Below the pieces are notes generated by a model, which did not search any database, was not told the DNA's origin, and worked only from the letters and a program-made list of their open reading frames with translations. 64,000 nucleotides of DNA, from NCBI GenBank assembly GCA_030849075.1, contig JASAOO010003543.1, positions 1-64,000 on the forward strand, read 5' to 3'. The translations under genes and the position numbers were made by a program. Shown here in pieces: positions 12,701 to 21,410 of the stretch (its first letter is position 1; each line of letters begins with the position of its first letter). The DNA is from Zelonia costaricensis. Its lineage: Eukaryota > Euglenozoa > Kinetoplastea > Trypanosomatida > Trypanosomatidae.

Positions 12701-15700
12701 TCACGAGCAAGGAGCAGCTCGTCGCGCTGTGGGTGCACGAGTCGCAGCGCGTCTTCTCCGACCGCATGAACGACCCGGCCGACAAGCTATGGTTCCGGCA
12801 GCTGCTCAACGACAAGCTCAACAATGTCTTCCAGACCAAGTGGGCCAGCATGCTCAAGGCGCGCAGCAAGGAGTCGCGCGGGCAGGCCGTGTCGGAGAAC
12901 GAGAACCCGATCTTCGTGGACTTCCTCGACGGCGAACAGGACGAGATGGCGAAGTACAAGCTGGCGCCATCGATGGAGCACCTGCGGCAGATCGTGGAGG
13001 AGGGGCTGGACAACTACAACGGCGAACCCGGCGCGCGGCCCATGAACCTCGTCTTCTTCGCCGACGCGCTGGAGCACCTCTGCCGCATTCACCGCGTGCT
13101 GCGACAGCCGCAGGGCAACGCGCTGCTCGTCGGGCTGGGCGGCAGCGGCCGCAACTCGCTCAGCCGCCTCGCCACCTACCTCGCCGGCTACACCATGTTC
13201 ACGATTGAGATCCACAAGAAGTACGACCAGGAGCGCTTCCACGAGGACCTGCGCACCCTCTACAAGGCCTGCGGCGTGAAGCGGCAGCAGAAGGTCTTCT
13301 ACATCGCCGACACCCAGCTCGTCGACGCCACCTTCCTCGAAGACCTGAACAACATGCTTTCCGCCGGCGAGGTGCCGAACCTGTTCGTCAAGGACGACCT
13401 CCAGCAGATCAACGACGACGTGCACAAGCTTGCCCTCCTCAGCGGCTGCCGCGACTCGCCCGATGAGCTGTACAACTTCTTTGTGCGGCAGGCCCGCCAG
13501 CACCTGCACCTCGTCATCGCCATGTCACCGGCGCACAAGCTGTTCCGCGTGCGGCTGCGGCAGTTCCCGGCCCTCGTGTCGTGCACGTCGATCGACTGGT
13601 ACTACGCGTGGCCGAACGAGGCGCTGAAGGAGGTCGGCCTGCGCCACCTGCGCGACTCCCGCGAGGACACGGCGACGGAGCCCGACGAGCTGCTGGAGAC
13701 AATCAGCGACCTCTTCGTCTTCCTGCACGACACGACGAACCAGAAGGCGGAGCAGATGCGGACGCAGATCCACCGCCACACCTACGTGACGCCCTCCTCC
13801 TTCATCGACCTCGTCCGCGGCTTCCGCGTGATGCTGGACAGCAAGCGCGTCGACATCGTGGAGCAGCGCGACAAGCTGGCGAACGGTATGTCGAAGCTGG
13901 AGGAGACGAAGGTGACCGTGAGCGAGATGCGCGAGGCCCTCAAGGTGCAGGACGAGCGGCTGCAGGCGAAGTCGGCCGAGGTGAGCAAGGCGACGGAGAG
14001 CATCCAGGCGCGGCAGCACATCGCCGAGGAGCAGCAGACCCTCGTCGCCTCCGAGAAGGTGAAGATCGAGCAGACGAAGCGGGCCGCGCTGGCCGACCAG
14101 GCCGAGGCGCAGGCCGACCTCGACCGCGCCATGCCGACGCTGCTGGAGGCGCAGGCGGCGCTCGACAAGCTGGACAAGAGCGACATCAACGAGGTGAAGT
14201 CGTACAAGACGCCGGCGGCGATGATTCGAACTGTGATGGAGGCCGTGCAGACCGCCCTGCACCGCAAGCTCGACTGGGACGAGGCGAAGAAGTCGCTGGG
14301 CGAGCCCAAGTTCATCGACATGCTCAAGACGTACCACGAGACGCACGACATGACAGACCAGAAGCTGCTCAACGCGCTGGAGAAGTACGTGAAGCGGACG
14401 GACTTCACGCCGGCCGCGGCGAGCGCCGTGTCGAAGGCGGCGGGTGGGCTGTGCCAGTGGGTGATTGCGATTCACAAGTACGGCAACATCTTCAAGGAGG
14501 TGCACCCCAAGATCCTCAAGAACGAGAACGCCCAGCAGAAGGTGCGGGCGCAGGAGGAGATGCTGCGGCAGAAGGAGGAGAAGCTGCAGAAGATCGTGGA
14601 CGAGGTGCGGCAGCTCGAGGCCGACCTGCAGGCGAACATCCAGGAGAAGAACCGCCTGATGGCAGAGGCGAAGGCGACGCAGGACAAGCTGAACAAGGCC
14701 GAGATCATCGTCGACGGCCTCGAGGGCGAGCGGGGGCGCTGGACGGAGTCGATCGCCCGCTTCCAGCTTGCACTGGAGAACATCAACGGCGAGACGCTGC
14801 TGGCGTGCGCCTTCATGTGCTACTGCGGCGCCTTCACCGCCGAGTACCGCCAGGCGCTGTGGCAGTCGTGGCTCAAGGAGGTGCGCCGCGTGCAGCTGCC
14901 GCTGAACCGCAACTACGACTTTGTCGACTTCCTCGCCGACCCAACGGAGGTGCGCGACTGGCAGCAGGCTGGCCTGCCCGGTGACGAGTTCAGCAAGGAG
15001 AACGGCGCGATGGTGGTGTTTGGGCCCCGCTACCCCCTCATGATCGACCCGCAGCAGCAGGCCATCAAGTGGGTGAAGCGGATGGAGCGCGACAACGGGC
15101 TGAAGGTGATCGACCCGAAGCAGCCGGACTTCCAGAAGACGGTCGAGTACGCGATCCAGTTTGGGTGCCCGCTGCTGCTGCAGGACGTGATGGAGGAGAT
15201 CGACCCGCTGCTCGACCCGGTCATGTCCCGCTCCTTCATCATGAAGGGCAAGCGCAAGCTCGTCAAGGTGGGCGACAACTACGTGGAGTTCAAGGAGGGC
15301 TTCAAGCTGTACATCACGACGCGGCTACCGAACCCGCACTACACGCCCGAGACGTGCACGAAGGTGTGCCTGCTGAACTTCGCCGTCAAGGAGCAGGGAC
15401 TGGAGGAGCAGCTGCTGAAGATTGTCGTGGAGAAGGAGAAGCCGGAGCTGGAGCACGAGAACGAGCAGCTCATCCTGCACACCGCGGCGGCGAAGAAGGA
15501 GATGAAGCAGCTCGAGGAGGACATCCTGGACCTCCTCTCGACGTCGCAGGTGTCACTGCTTGAGAACCAACGGCTCATCGAGACCCTGCAGACGGCCAAG
15601 GTGACCGCCGCCAACATCCAGAACCAGCTGCATGTCGCGGAGACGACGTCGGTGAAGATTCGCGAGGCGCGTGAGGAGTACCGCGAGTGCGCGCGGCGGG

Positions 15701-18210
15701 CATCGCTGCTGTTCTTCGTCCTGGCCGACCTCGGCGCCATCGACAGCATGTACCAGTTCGCGCTCGACTCCTACATCCAGCTGTTCCAGACGAGCATCCG
15801 GCGCTCCTCGGAGAAGATCGTGTCGCACGGGATGGAGGAGCGCATCAAGACGCTCAACGAGTGGCACACGGCCGCCGTGTACACGAACACGTGCCGCGGT
15901 CTCTTCGAGCGGCACAAGCTGCTCTTCGCCTTCCACATGACGATGCGCATTCTGCAGACCCAGGGCCAGGTGAACGTGGAGGAGTACGTGTTCATGATGC
16001 GCGGGGGGCAGATGGTGGACAAGCAGAGCCGGCTGCCGAACCCGGCGAGCGCGTGGCTGTCGGAGCGGGCGTGGGACCACATACTGGAGCTGGAGCGGCT
16101 CAGCGCCTTCCACGGCATTGCGGCCCACTTCGAGCAGCGGCCGGACGAGTGGCGCACCTGGTACCTGCTGGAGCGGCCCGAGGAGGCCCCGCTGCCGGAG
16201 GAGTGGGAGGCGCGGTGCGGGCAGAACGCGCTGCAGCGCATGATCTTCACGCGCTGCCTGCGGCCGGATCGTCTCATCTTCATGGTCTACGAGTTCATCG
16301 AGGACAAGCTCGGCAGCCAGTTCGTCGACCCGCCCGTCTTCAACCTCAAGGACACGTTCGATGAGAGCACCAACACGATTCCGCTCATTTTTGTGCTGTC
16401 CAGCGGCGTGGACCCGACGAACCAGCTGCAGTCGCTGGCGCAGCGCGAGGGGCGGCAGCTCAAGGTGCTCGCGCTCGGCCAGGGCCAGGGCGACAACGCG
16501 AAGCGCGCCTTGCAGGAGTACAGCCAGACCGGCGGCTGGGTGTTCCTGGCCAACTGCCACCTCATGGTGTCGTGGCTCGTCGAGCTCGAGAAGATCATCG
16601 ACGCGATCTTCGAGCAGAACCCGCACCGCGACTTCAGGCTGTGGCTCAGCTCCGTGCCCACCCCGCAGTTCCCCATTGGCGTGCTGCAGCGCTCGATCAA
16701 GATGACGACGGAGCCGCCCAAGGGCATCAAGGCGAACATGCTGCGGCTGTACAACACCTTCAACGAGGAGGATCTCGCGACGCGCAGCGCCGAACACCCG
16801 CTCATCTACCGCAACCTGCTCTACTCCCTGTGCTTCTTCCACAGTGTGCTGCTGGAGCGGCGCAAGTACGGCACGCTCGGCTACAACGTGCTGTACGACT
16901 TCACCTCGTCCGACTTCGACGTCTCGGAGAACATCATCCAGCTGTACGTGGGCAACATGCCAAGCGACGCGGTCGAGGACGTGCCCTTCGTGACCATCCG
17001 CTACCTCATCGCCGAGGCGTCGTACGGCGGCCGCGTGACGGACGACTGGGACCGGCGCGTGCTGAACACGTACATGGCCCAGTACATGTGCCCGGACGCC
17101 ATCACGCAGGAGCGCTACCCGCTCGCCGCGGCCGAGGAGTACTACATCCCAGACGAGTGCAACACGCTGCAGGCATACAAGAACCACTGCGCGCAGCTGC
17201 CCATCACGGACCCACCAGAGGCCTTTGGCCAGCACGCGAACGCCGACATCGCCAGCCGCATCGCCGAGTCCACGGCGCTGCTCGACTGCCTGATCAGCGT
17301 GAACACGACCCTCGTGCGCGACGGCGGCGGCAGCAGCGGCGGCAGCGCGCAGGCCATGACGCAGGAGGAGCGGTGCCTTGAGATCCTGGCCTCGGTCGAC
17401 GAGCCCAGCAAGGCGGCCACGCCGAACCTGCTCGACTACGCCGCCATCTACGAAGCCACCGAGGGTGACCGCGACAACGCCCTCAACACGTGCCTGCTGC
17501 AGGAGGTGCAGCGGTACAACGTGCTGCTGCAAACGATCCACCGGCAGAAGGCGCAGCTGCGGCGCGCCGTGAAAGGCGAGATCGTCATGTCGGAGCAGCT
17601 CGAGGCGATCTTCAACGCCCTGCTGCTGGGCCGCGTGCCGCCACCGTGGATGAGCGCGTACCCGAGCCTGAAGCCGCTGGCCAGCTGGGCCGTCGACCTC
17701 GTCGAGCGCGTCGATCAGATGCGGCTGTGGAGTCAGCGGACGCCCACCGTCTTCTGGCTTGCCGGCTTCACCTACCCGACCGGCTTCCTGAAGAGTCTGC
17801 AGCAGCAGCAGGCCCGGCGCGACCAGATCTCGATCGATCAGTACGACTGGGAGTACGCCATCCTGCCCAGCGAGGAGCGGGCCATCGCACACCGCCCCAA
17901 GAAGGGCGCCTACGTCCGCGGCGTGTTCCTGGAGGGCGCCGGCTGGAACGCCGAGGCGAACACGCTGTGCGAGCCACGACCGATGGAGCTGGTCGTCGCG
18001 ATGCCGGTGATTCACTTCAAGCCGAAGCTGCGCACGGGCAAGCCGAAGCCGGTGGAGGTGTACGAGTGCCCGCTGTACATGTACCCCGTCCGCACGGGTA
18101 CGCGCGAGCGCCCGTCGTACGTGGTGGCGGTCGACCTCGAGTCCGGCGACGCCGTGCCGGAGACGTACACGAAGCGCGGCACGGCGCTGCTGCTGTCCAC
18201 GGACGAGTAA
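3796..18210 (+). CDS. Axonemal dynein heavy chain, probably inner-arm I1/f type (DNAH2-like)
   Basis: This 4804-residue protein is an ATP-driven microtubule motor of the flagellar axoneme. The order is a long tail with a DHC_N1-type region, the linker, six AAA modules, the stalk and the C-terminal domain. P-loops are visible at residues 2118-2125 (GPAGTGKT, AAA1, followed by the Walker B segment CFDEFNR), 2399-2406 (GRAASGKT, AAA2), 2755-2762 (GTTGTGKS, AAA3) and 3113-3121 (GLGGSGRNS, AAA4, where an R in place of K is usual for axonemal chains). The coiled-coil stalk lies roughly at 3360-3640 with the microtubule-binding head near 3470-3580. A long DHC_N1 tail points to a chain of a multi-headed dynein. 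The C-terminal segment, with PMELVVAMPVIHFKP and an ending of KRGTALLLSTDE, resembles DNAH2 as I recall it more than DNAH5, which suggests the I1/f beta chain; that subclass is inference. Oddities are Ala-rich stretches at about 125-175 and a Gly/Ala-rich insert at about 2019-2070 just before AAA1. An ATG two codons downstream could also serve as start. Confidence 0.97.
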   Translation: MAMTEANPDCVQWVERHLQDKLGCTIASELSAQHYFLINEFLMGEDAQYRVLFAYYTEPAVVAANQRGSAAGRHPTITSGSVGGEVKPASRRQTNTSVQGLNRSRSTSEVETEDENGASGSGSGSAAGNGTAAAAGAAAAGFGAFSSADGMHGAAAAGEAFGSPRPGPAAAAGPQLQIIAGLPEIAFRGNLPGVSSDVLYFVRLEADKPLLRETLESHVMWGTFRGTYLLDSFLRAVRQTVVPTFLANQWPTSIKKDVHAALHRFMATVVEDVNSLKGRTVLYVPGDLALGDKSDTHTDHELVQRYEATVIHWTRQIKAVVSERDTTSTDDDDAGPLEEIQYWRARARDLGNIRAQLNREDVAAVVKVLKDAKSFYYLEPFLGLRGDIERGTEEAYDNLRYLCTLIEPCERLAKAELRSIPSVVQDVLKNVQLILIFSKFYKKEHITRLLRMVSSEIIGRCSSRINVRAIFAGDVTESMKALEDSMVAGEAWLFECRRMLAATRRRFRVEKGEKLEFDDSFLNEMDGFVRHRCQNLREICLSQLQFGFSGTADGEDGAGGAVAMSVAHNSTGAGSHRRTSRKTKASGFGREQIPSGAPLNVPELDGVIRAPADLFEGRLPIFRGNKGPELESQLMDIQRAFKAKMEVLRHFTYNVLDVKATQWVDDYRALKTDIDNLAVMMRQIITAAFDAVASVAMGAEAIEAFTLISKSEELLMQLDRNTDRVFRLFTQHLKTVQADVQRYFGRVPPLFYRHPPLAGQAAWAANRLNFIAGEHEALRRCYALPSSPEKEEAVQLHDRLDRTLRDMVRKQYVEWTSQVPSKPAELLDDYLLVQRPGTGTDAEHPPLYDVNFPTPLLLLFAEAHNWQRMGEPVPPEVIEMCTREERLRLYRENVAVAVRLHNASVRSLSKAELRLFSLRIAAMDAKYLPGLNKLWWNSQGIVEYFVRECRVQADRVQTIVDDFKFCGTFVDYHCGLIADTLAVLVEKKVIYTPEAFLAKQKAYRAAVVLRITKIYELMVQKLYTIFQYFRDDYAASPTVRLEWHEYMERVEIKVEEALRTMVKRSLLTVERVLPQESSEDRLDERVFRLSVMISVSADQKPVIHASPSVQELSQLVNDVCKAIIGVVRGLPRLEESLQQRVSSETEAFLTEHNTVAVTYAHPGGPASLALRGSYYEYMTRDQDTILALSRIQDAFVSISEKVRDKLNQTWQLHQSSTTDNLWTTQRQDRRIKQGWKLEDYRINMDHVAQRREGIEKQEVFSDVLFLQLDFTKMKETFRAQCLFVIQHYHGLLYAEAKHDLDHTYESFQFTTDSLSREPKTLDQLGERMRQCTVALTALPSVEGQFDMLSQKFALITSEAYNFGGVDPADVTRCEELPDAFVKYAQQLQEIRKQLDVYKEQFRVEVETELRTLASKSFALYQQVRDEAPTSWDLATATAFGLLEALERKAVTLRNLEKSLQQGIDIFALEKPPLDDLVKAETQLKLLRRLWTLVRSWRSCTHTWKNMYFMKLNSERMLEDIEDTRREVMLMRKEMEQADVWQRLKDDIDLVKKILPIIDDLRTPAIRPRHWEQLKVQLDTYFDLEDETSFCLQRLMEAHVEAQAEFINNMAVAAREELKIETDLEKIALVWEETVFTIEPHQGYHKIAAVEDINTALTEHLMLLSSMKMSRFVDSFRPRVVMWEQHLSQVADTIEGLLTVQTKWMYLESIFIGSEDIKRKLVAESKKFDSIHAQWLAILARLISDPNVVRSTRRDSLLDQLNTMNSDLELIQRSLEGFLEDRRRAFPRFYFLSNDDLLEILGHAKDPEKVQPHLRKCFEGLYRLALKAGRNNRVFAEGMSAADSEEVPFNPPLQIDGVPVEVWLHRVEVKMRETVQSCLNATLKDLQENVYTPRRPISRDKLRQWVEQHEGQALITAACMNWTIQTEAAIAEYGDLHHNGLSLARRKPSPLYKVYKKWKSIIRKYCQMVREPQSRLQRNKLVALVTIEVHSRDILRHLLAHRVHAMEDFEWSRQLRFYQEGGSAASGAAGGAGAGGAAGVGGVADAAGAEPGGVGDGGAALTSGAGAPTCIVRQTSAVVRYDYEYLGNSGRLVVTGLTDRAYMTLTTALQLFRGGLPQGPAGTGKTETVKDLGKAIGKYVMVFNCSDGLDYRSVGRMLSGIAQTGAWSCFDEFNRIEVEVLSVVAQQIMSILTAVSEQKHHFLFEGTEIPLNVNCGLFVTMNPGYAGRSELPDNLKALLRPISMMVPDFTLICEITLLSEGFEESESLSKKVSILYELMEKQLSKQDHYDFSLRNIKAVLVQAGNLKRENFPGTEQQLCLKAMKDMNLPKFVKEDVPLFLSMLGDLFPGVTPQGAGLEELRAATVDELQAEKLQVNEHLITKCLHLWDTLHTRHGVMVVGRAASGKTVTWKTLSGALRRLREAGVEGPYEAVRVSLLNPKSVTMDELYGSYNQATREWKDGILSDLMRQICRDATDPNYKWLLFDGPVDTLWIESMNTVLDDNKMLTLNSGERINMNPTVRMLFEVQDLSQASPATVSRCGMVYFSVEDLTWRPYVSTWLQSRRDFEVAMNAPKPDSTIADLQTFVEEALARALQFKRSECVDLIATTEFNTVRSFTTMLDALANTEAAAVLPGGTRYQAAQAGDNYLAQLRMLCMFCLVWSVGGSLTADSRRKLDAFVREMDSSFPSMETVFEYFPDVAALRWVGWEEHPDVQKPFAPPPGTPYYEQIVPTVDMIRYSYMVSQLVRSRVQLVLVGTTGTGKSLIANQVLHELSPEQYVATHLHFSAQTTARNVQEIVEGRMEHTSKKVCNPPGGRRMVCLIEDLNMPAKEIFGAQPPLELLRQWMDNGYWYDRTTRSKRLVNDMQLLCCMTYGRPDITERLLSKLNVFNVAFPAEPVVVKIFSAILGHRFAPYADLKGFVDAIVRATIEVYMKVSTDLLPIPSKSHYLFSLRDLSKVFQGIYGCYLEGITSKEQLVALWVHESQRVFSDRMNDPADKLWFRQLLNDKLNNVFQTKWASMLKARSKESRGQAVSENENPIFVDFLDGEQDEMAKYKLAPSMEHLRQIVEEGLDNYNGEPGARPMNLVFFADALEHLCRIHRVLRQPQGNALLVGLGGSGRNSLSRLATYLAGYTMFTIEIHKKYDQERFHEDLRTLYKACGVKRQQKVFYIADTQLVDATFLEDLNNMLSAGEVPNLFVKDDLQQINDDVHKLALLSGCRDSPDELYNFFVRQARQHLHLVIAMSPAHKLFRVRLRQFPALVSCTSIDWYYAWPNEALKEVGLRHLRDSREDTATEPDELLETISDLFVFLHDTTNQKAEQMRTQIHRHTYVTPSSFIDLVRGFRVMLDSKRVDIVEQRDKLANGMSKLEETKVTVSEMREALKVQDERLQAKSAEVSKATESIQARQHIAEEQQTLVASEKVKIEQTKRAALADQAEAQADLDRAMPTLLEAQAALDKLDKSDINEVKSYKTPAAMIRTVMEAVQTALHRKLDWDEAKKSLGEPKFIDMLKTYHETHDMTDQKLLNALEKYVKRTDFTPAAASAVSKAAGGLCQWVIAIHKYGNIFKEVHPKILKNENAQQKVRAQEEMLRQKEEKLQKIVDEVRQLEADLQANIQEKNRLMAEAKATQDKLNKAEIIVDGLEGERGRWTESIARFQLALENINGETLLACAFMCYCGAFTAEYRQALWQSWLKEVRRVQLPLNRNYDFVDFLADPTEVRDWQQAGLPGDEFSKENGAMVVFGPRYPLMIDPQQQAIKWVKRMERDNGLKVIDPKQPDFQKTVEYAIQFGCPLLLQDVMEEIDPLLDPVMSRSFIMKGKRKLVKVGDNYVEFKEGFKLYITTRLPNPHYTPETCTKVCLLNFAVKEQGLEEQLLKIVVEKEKPELEHENEQLILHTAAAKKEMKQLEEDILDLLSTSQVSLLENQRLIETLQTAKVTAANIQNQLHVAETTSVKIREAREEYRECARRASLLFFVLADLGAIDSMYQFALDSYIQLFQTSIRRSSEKIVSHGMEERIKTLNEWHTAAVYTNTCRGLFERHKLLFAFHMTMRILQTQGQVNVEEYVFMMRGGQMVDKQSRLPNPASAWLSERAWDHILELERLSAFHGIAAHFEQRPDEWRTWYLLERPEEAPLPEEWEARCGQNALQRMIFTRCLRPDRLIFMVYEFIEDKLGSQFVDPPVFNLKDTFDESTNTIPLIFVLSSGVDPTNQLQSLAQREGRQLKVLALGQGQGDNAKRALQEYSQTGGWVFLANCHLMVSWLVELEKIIDAIFEQNPHRDFRLWLSSVPTPQFPIGVLQRSIKMTTEPPKGIKANMLRLYNTFNEEDLATRSAEHPLIYRNLLYSLCFFHSVLLERRKYGTLGYNVLYDFTSSDFDVSENIIQLYVGNMPSDAVEDVPFVTIRYLIAEASYGGRVTDDWDRRVLNTYMAQYMCPDAITQERYPLAAAEEYYIPDECNTLQAYKNHCAQLPITDPPEAFGQHANADIASRIAESTALLDCLISVNTTLVRDGGGSSGGSAQAMTQEERCLEILASVDEPSKAATPNLLDYAAIYEATEGDRDNALNTCLLQEVQRYNVLLQTIHRQKAQLRRAVKGEIVMSEQLEAIFNALLLGRVPPPWMSAYPSLKPLASWAVDLVERVDQMRLWSQRTPTVFWLAGFTYPTGFLKSLQQQQARRDQISIDQYDWEYAILPSEERAIAHRPKKGAYVRGVFLEGAGWNAEANTLCEPRPMELVVAMPVIHFKPKLRTGKPKPVEVYECPLYMYPVRTGTRERPSYVVAVDLESGDAVPETYTKRGTALLLSTDE

Positions 18211-20077
18211 GTGAGCTTGTGTGCTTTGTGTGCTGCTGTGTTTGTTGTGGAGGCGTGCTTTGTGTGTTCGGCACGCGAGCTGCGGAGGCCGTGCAAGACA
18301 GAGGAGGGAGGTGTGTGTGTGCGTGTGCGTGTGCGTGTGCGTGTGCGTGTGCATGGCAACACCCGTGGACGCCACGCGCGGTGTGCCTTATTCCCCGCTC
18401 CACCCCCACACTCCTCCCGTCGTGCATGAGCGGCCTCGCAGTGCTCTTTGGTGATTCCCTCGTGTTGCCGCCACTGCCGCTCCCATCGCGGACGTGTGCG
18501 CCTCCCTGTGGTGCGCCCCCCGTCTCTCTCCACACCCCTTCCCTCCGTCCGACCTCCTCCCGGTGCATGTCCGTGCCTCACCGCCCTGTCCTCCCTCCGC
18601 ATAGACGGCAATCTATTAGTGCGAGGGGCGTCACTCAAGGTGGCGCAGGGTAGGTAGGTGCGAGGTGGGCAGCTCTAGAGGCAGGCGGTCGGGGTGGGGC
18701 GACGGGGGGGGGGGAGGGAAGCGTGCCCGCAGGGGCGGAGGTGGGGCCGCAGTAGGTTGTGGCGTGTGTGTGTGTGTGTACGCGTGTGCGGCGGGTGGAG
18801 GATGCGGACTGGCGGGGGCCAGCGACGGCGCTGCCGCTGTGCTTCCTCCTCTTCTCCCCCTTACCAGCTCTGTCCAGGGCTCTTCCTTCTCATCTAGATT
18901 GTGATGGCTGTGTCTGCTCTAACGTGGTGGCCTGCGTGTAATGTACGAACGACGTGTCGGGGCCTCTCTCCCTTGTGTGTCCGGCCTTCTCCCCCTTCAC
19001 CTCGCGGTGAGTGCCGCTGGAAGGGGTTGGGGTGGTGGTGAGGTGAGGTGAGCTGAGATGGAGCAGCAGCCCAGCTGCTTCCACCTTGCCCCCCCCCCCC
19101 TCCAACGCCCTCGTCCCGCCCACGTCGGGCTGGTGTTTGGGTTTCGCCTCCCTTTCTCAGATGTAAAGTCAGTGAAGAAGGTCGCAGTGCATGTACGGGA
19201 GGACGGACGCGAGATGTGCGCTGGTGTGATGGGTGCGTCCTCCGTGGGCACACCCCGTTGCGCCGCTTCTCGCCGCCCGCTCCTTGACCCACCTCTGCAC
19301 TGCTACCCTACTTTCCTTCTACGTGTGATCCATGTCCACACCCACACACACATACAAGATACGAAGAACTGATATGTAGCAGTTGCGCCGTCCTCAGGAA
19401 GATGGCGGAGGCAACGTGACCGAGGCGGGGGGGGGCGCCACGCGAAGGAGGCGCCATGGTGACGAGTGCGAGTGTGCTCGCCGCGGCGGGGCAACGGGTC
19501 GCATCGGCCAGATGCGGAAGCCTCAAGGACGGCGGCCACGTCTCGTCCCCCCCCTTTTTCCCTTTAACCGGCTTCGCTCGACTTGTGTGTGTGCCACGGG
19601 AGAAGCCGGCAGCGCTTGCCCCACCGGCGGCAGCACGCGCGGTCTTGCGCGCCTGCAGCGATGGCAGCGTCGCCAACACCCGCACTCACACACCGCCCAC
19701 TCCGTGGTAGAGACATGTGTCGTGTCGCTACGACCAGTGTGATGCTTCGCGAACACGCACACTGTTAACTCCTCCTTCCTCCTTCCTGTTCACACTCCTC
19801 TCTCCCGCTGCCGCCGTTGCGTGCCGTCACGTGTCTTGGGTCGCTCCCGCTGGCCGAGCGCGCACACACACACACAAACGCCTCTGAGAGCGCGACACCC
19901 CCCACACAACGGAACACTCAGTACCGCGCCGTGGAGCACGCCGCCCGCACTTTGCCGGACTGCAGGCGTACTTTCATACGCGTGCGTATCCACCACCGCA
20001 TCGCTTCCCCCGTTCTCAGCATCCGGCAAACACACAGACACAGACACAGACACACACACACACGCACGCACGCTAGT
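18211..20077. other. Intergenic region between dynein and the YceI-like gene
   Basis: No gene is supported. It begins with a hexamer-like GTGTGC repeat at about 18311-18352, then G-rich and C-rich runs. A strong C/T tract at 19770-19810 is followed by a first AG at 19857-19858, and a second candidate acceptor AG lies at about 20019-20020. CA tracts follow close to the next start codon. Confidence 0.65.
18311..18352. repeat. GT-rich hexamer repeat (GTGTGC)n
   Basis: Roughly six units of a GTGTGC-type repeat lie about 100 bases after the dynein stop codon, in the presumed 3' untranslated region. Confidence 0.85.
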
Positions 20078-20638
20078 ATGCTCAGCTGGGGTGAGAGACG
20101 CATGTCCAGCAGCAGTGAGCTGAAGGACGTGGACATGTACGTGTACGTGCAGCCCGCCGGCCTGCTCGGGCGTCTTCTCGGCCGCCCCCTGCGGCTGCGC
20201 GCCGAGCGCTTCTCTTTCCTCGTCAACCGCCGCGACGCGTCGCTGCAGCGGGTCGAGGTGGAGGCGGACGCGCTGCAGCCCCAATGTGAGGTGTACATGC
20301 CGTCCCGCTTCGAGCGCGTCCCGCTGACCTTCTCGGAAGGGGAGCGGGTGATGCGGCGGACGCGCAACCACGTGCTGAACGTGCCCCGCTACCCGCTCAT
20401 CACCTACGACGTCACGGCCAACACGAGCGAGTCCGTGACAGGCACGCTGAACCTGTGCGGGGAGAGCCACGAGGTGGTGTGCAGCAAGGTGGTGGATGGG
20501 CCGGAGCTGGTCGTGCGGTGCCCCGTGCGCATGAGCCAGTTCCGCGTCCCGCCGTACAAGCTGTGGCTTGGGCTCTTCTCGCAGGCAGACACAGTCGAGG
20601 TGGAGACCCGAGTTCCGGCCAAGGCACTGAAGCTGTGA
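20078..20638 (+). CDS. YceI-like lipocalin-fold protein
   Basis: The protein has 186 residues from the first ATG after the likely splice acceptors, or 178 from a second in-frame ATG at 20102, where codon use becomes gene-like. The body has alternating hydrophobic strands and the layout of the YceI family: an N-terminal strand with barrier-type motifs, a segment NHVLNVPRYPLITYDV that matches the family's Asp/Pro-ile phenylalanine-like region, then GTLNLCGESHEVVCSKV, which matches the family's G-x-L-x-[LI]-x-G-x-[ST] strand pair, and a C-terminal beta strand EVETRVPA. YceI proteins are beta-barrel proteins that bind polyisoprenoid or amide lipids in bacteria. No signal peptide, presequence or membrane span is evident here, so the protein is probably soluble. 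The family assignment rests on pattern alone; the ligand and role in this organism are unknown. Confidence 0.8.
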   Translation: MLSWGERRMSSSSELKDVDMYVYVQPAGLLGRLLGRPLRLRAERFSFLVNRRDASLQRVEVEADALQPQCEVYMPSRFERVPLTFSEGERVMRRTRNHVLNVPRYPLITYDVTANTSESVTGTLNLCGESHEVVCSKVVDGPELVVRCPVRMSQFRVPPYKLWLGLFSQADTVEVETRVPAKALKL

Positions 20639-21410
20639 GCGCTACACGAAGTCGGACGGTTGTGGGGAAAGCGCGGAGAAAGAAGCTGACGTACATCCTT
20701 GTGTTTGTGTGAATGTTGTGGGGGGGGTAGAGAACCTCCACGGAGCATCAACCCTCGTTCACGTGGCGGAGAGAGGTACAAGTGCCCTCTTGTAGGCTGC
20801 TCCGATAATGGCCCTGCGTGCCGTCAACTCAACAAGGGAGGTGCAGCCCAGGTGGGTGCGGGGGTCTCGTTGCTGCGCGGAGGGGCAAGGCAAAGGCGAC
20901 TTCTTCACAGTTGTGGATACTGATACGTGGCATCTATCTGTGTGTGTGTGTGTAAGTGGGTTTGCACGAAGCTGTGCGCACCCCACAGAGATCCGAGAGT
21001 ACAAGCGATGAAGAAGCAACCCGAAGGGACTCGTTCGCCTTTGAGCCGGCGGCACGACACAGCTGCACCATCCCTCTCGCATGCTTGTACGTGTACGTGC
21101 GTGCCGGTCTCTGCGTGAGGAGCTTCACGTGTGTGGGCGTGCGCACGCGTTGCTGCCACTGTGCGGCACGACCAGCGTCTCCCCTCCTCGCCCGTCACCT
21201 GCATCGTCTCTGTCGCCCCTTTTCTCATTACGCGGCTGCTGCGCTTGCCTCAGTGCCCCGCAGAGCCGCACTCCTCTGCGTGCCACACACACCGCGCGCG
21301 CTCCCCCCTCCCCCCCTCCCGCCCCTCATCGCCCCTCCTCCCCGCCCACAGCCCCCTCCCCCTTCCCCGCTGCGTTGGCGGAGGGCAGGGCGTACGGGCG
21401 GTGGGGCAGC
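20639..21410. other. Intergenic region before REV3
   Basis: It holds a GT tract near 20937-20953 and, at the right end, a long C-rich tract (about 21299-21349) ending in CACAG at 21351. The REV3 frame is open back to an ATG at 21081, but that ATG lies upstream of the acceptor, so the extension is treated as untranslated. Confidence 0.65.
21299..21351 (+). promoter_or_regulatory. Candidate spliced-leader acceptor for REV3
   Basis: A nearly pure C/T run ends in CCCACAG, AG at 21350-21351, 60 bases before the ATG at 21411. It decides between the two possible REV3 starts (21081 and 21411) in favour of the second. Confidence 0.6.

Noticed and set aside
13132..13158. Missing P-loop lysine in dynein AAA4 (G-x-x-G-S-G-R-N-S)
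   Set aside because: An arginine at this position is usual for AAA4 of axonemal dynein heavy chains, so it is not a defect.
17300..18210. DNAH5/DNAH8-type (outer-arm gamma) identity for the dynein
   Set aside because: The first impression came from the long DHC_N1 tail, but the last 100 residues agree better with DNAH2 (inner-arm I1/f). A phylogeny of the motor domain would decide.
15553..18375. 940-residue open frame on the minus strand across the dynein 3' end
   Set aside because: It is a shadow frame caused by G/C-ending codons of the dynein gene. Its translation is an Arg/Leu/His/Val-rich string without any domain, and it lies entirely opposite a clear coding region.
21081..21410. N-terminal extension of REV3 by 110 residues
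   Set aside because: The extension is Pro/Ser/Arg-rich, and a strong splice acceptor at 21350-21351 lies between it and the conserved REV3 start.
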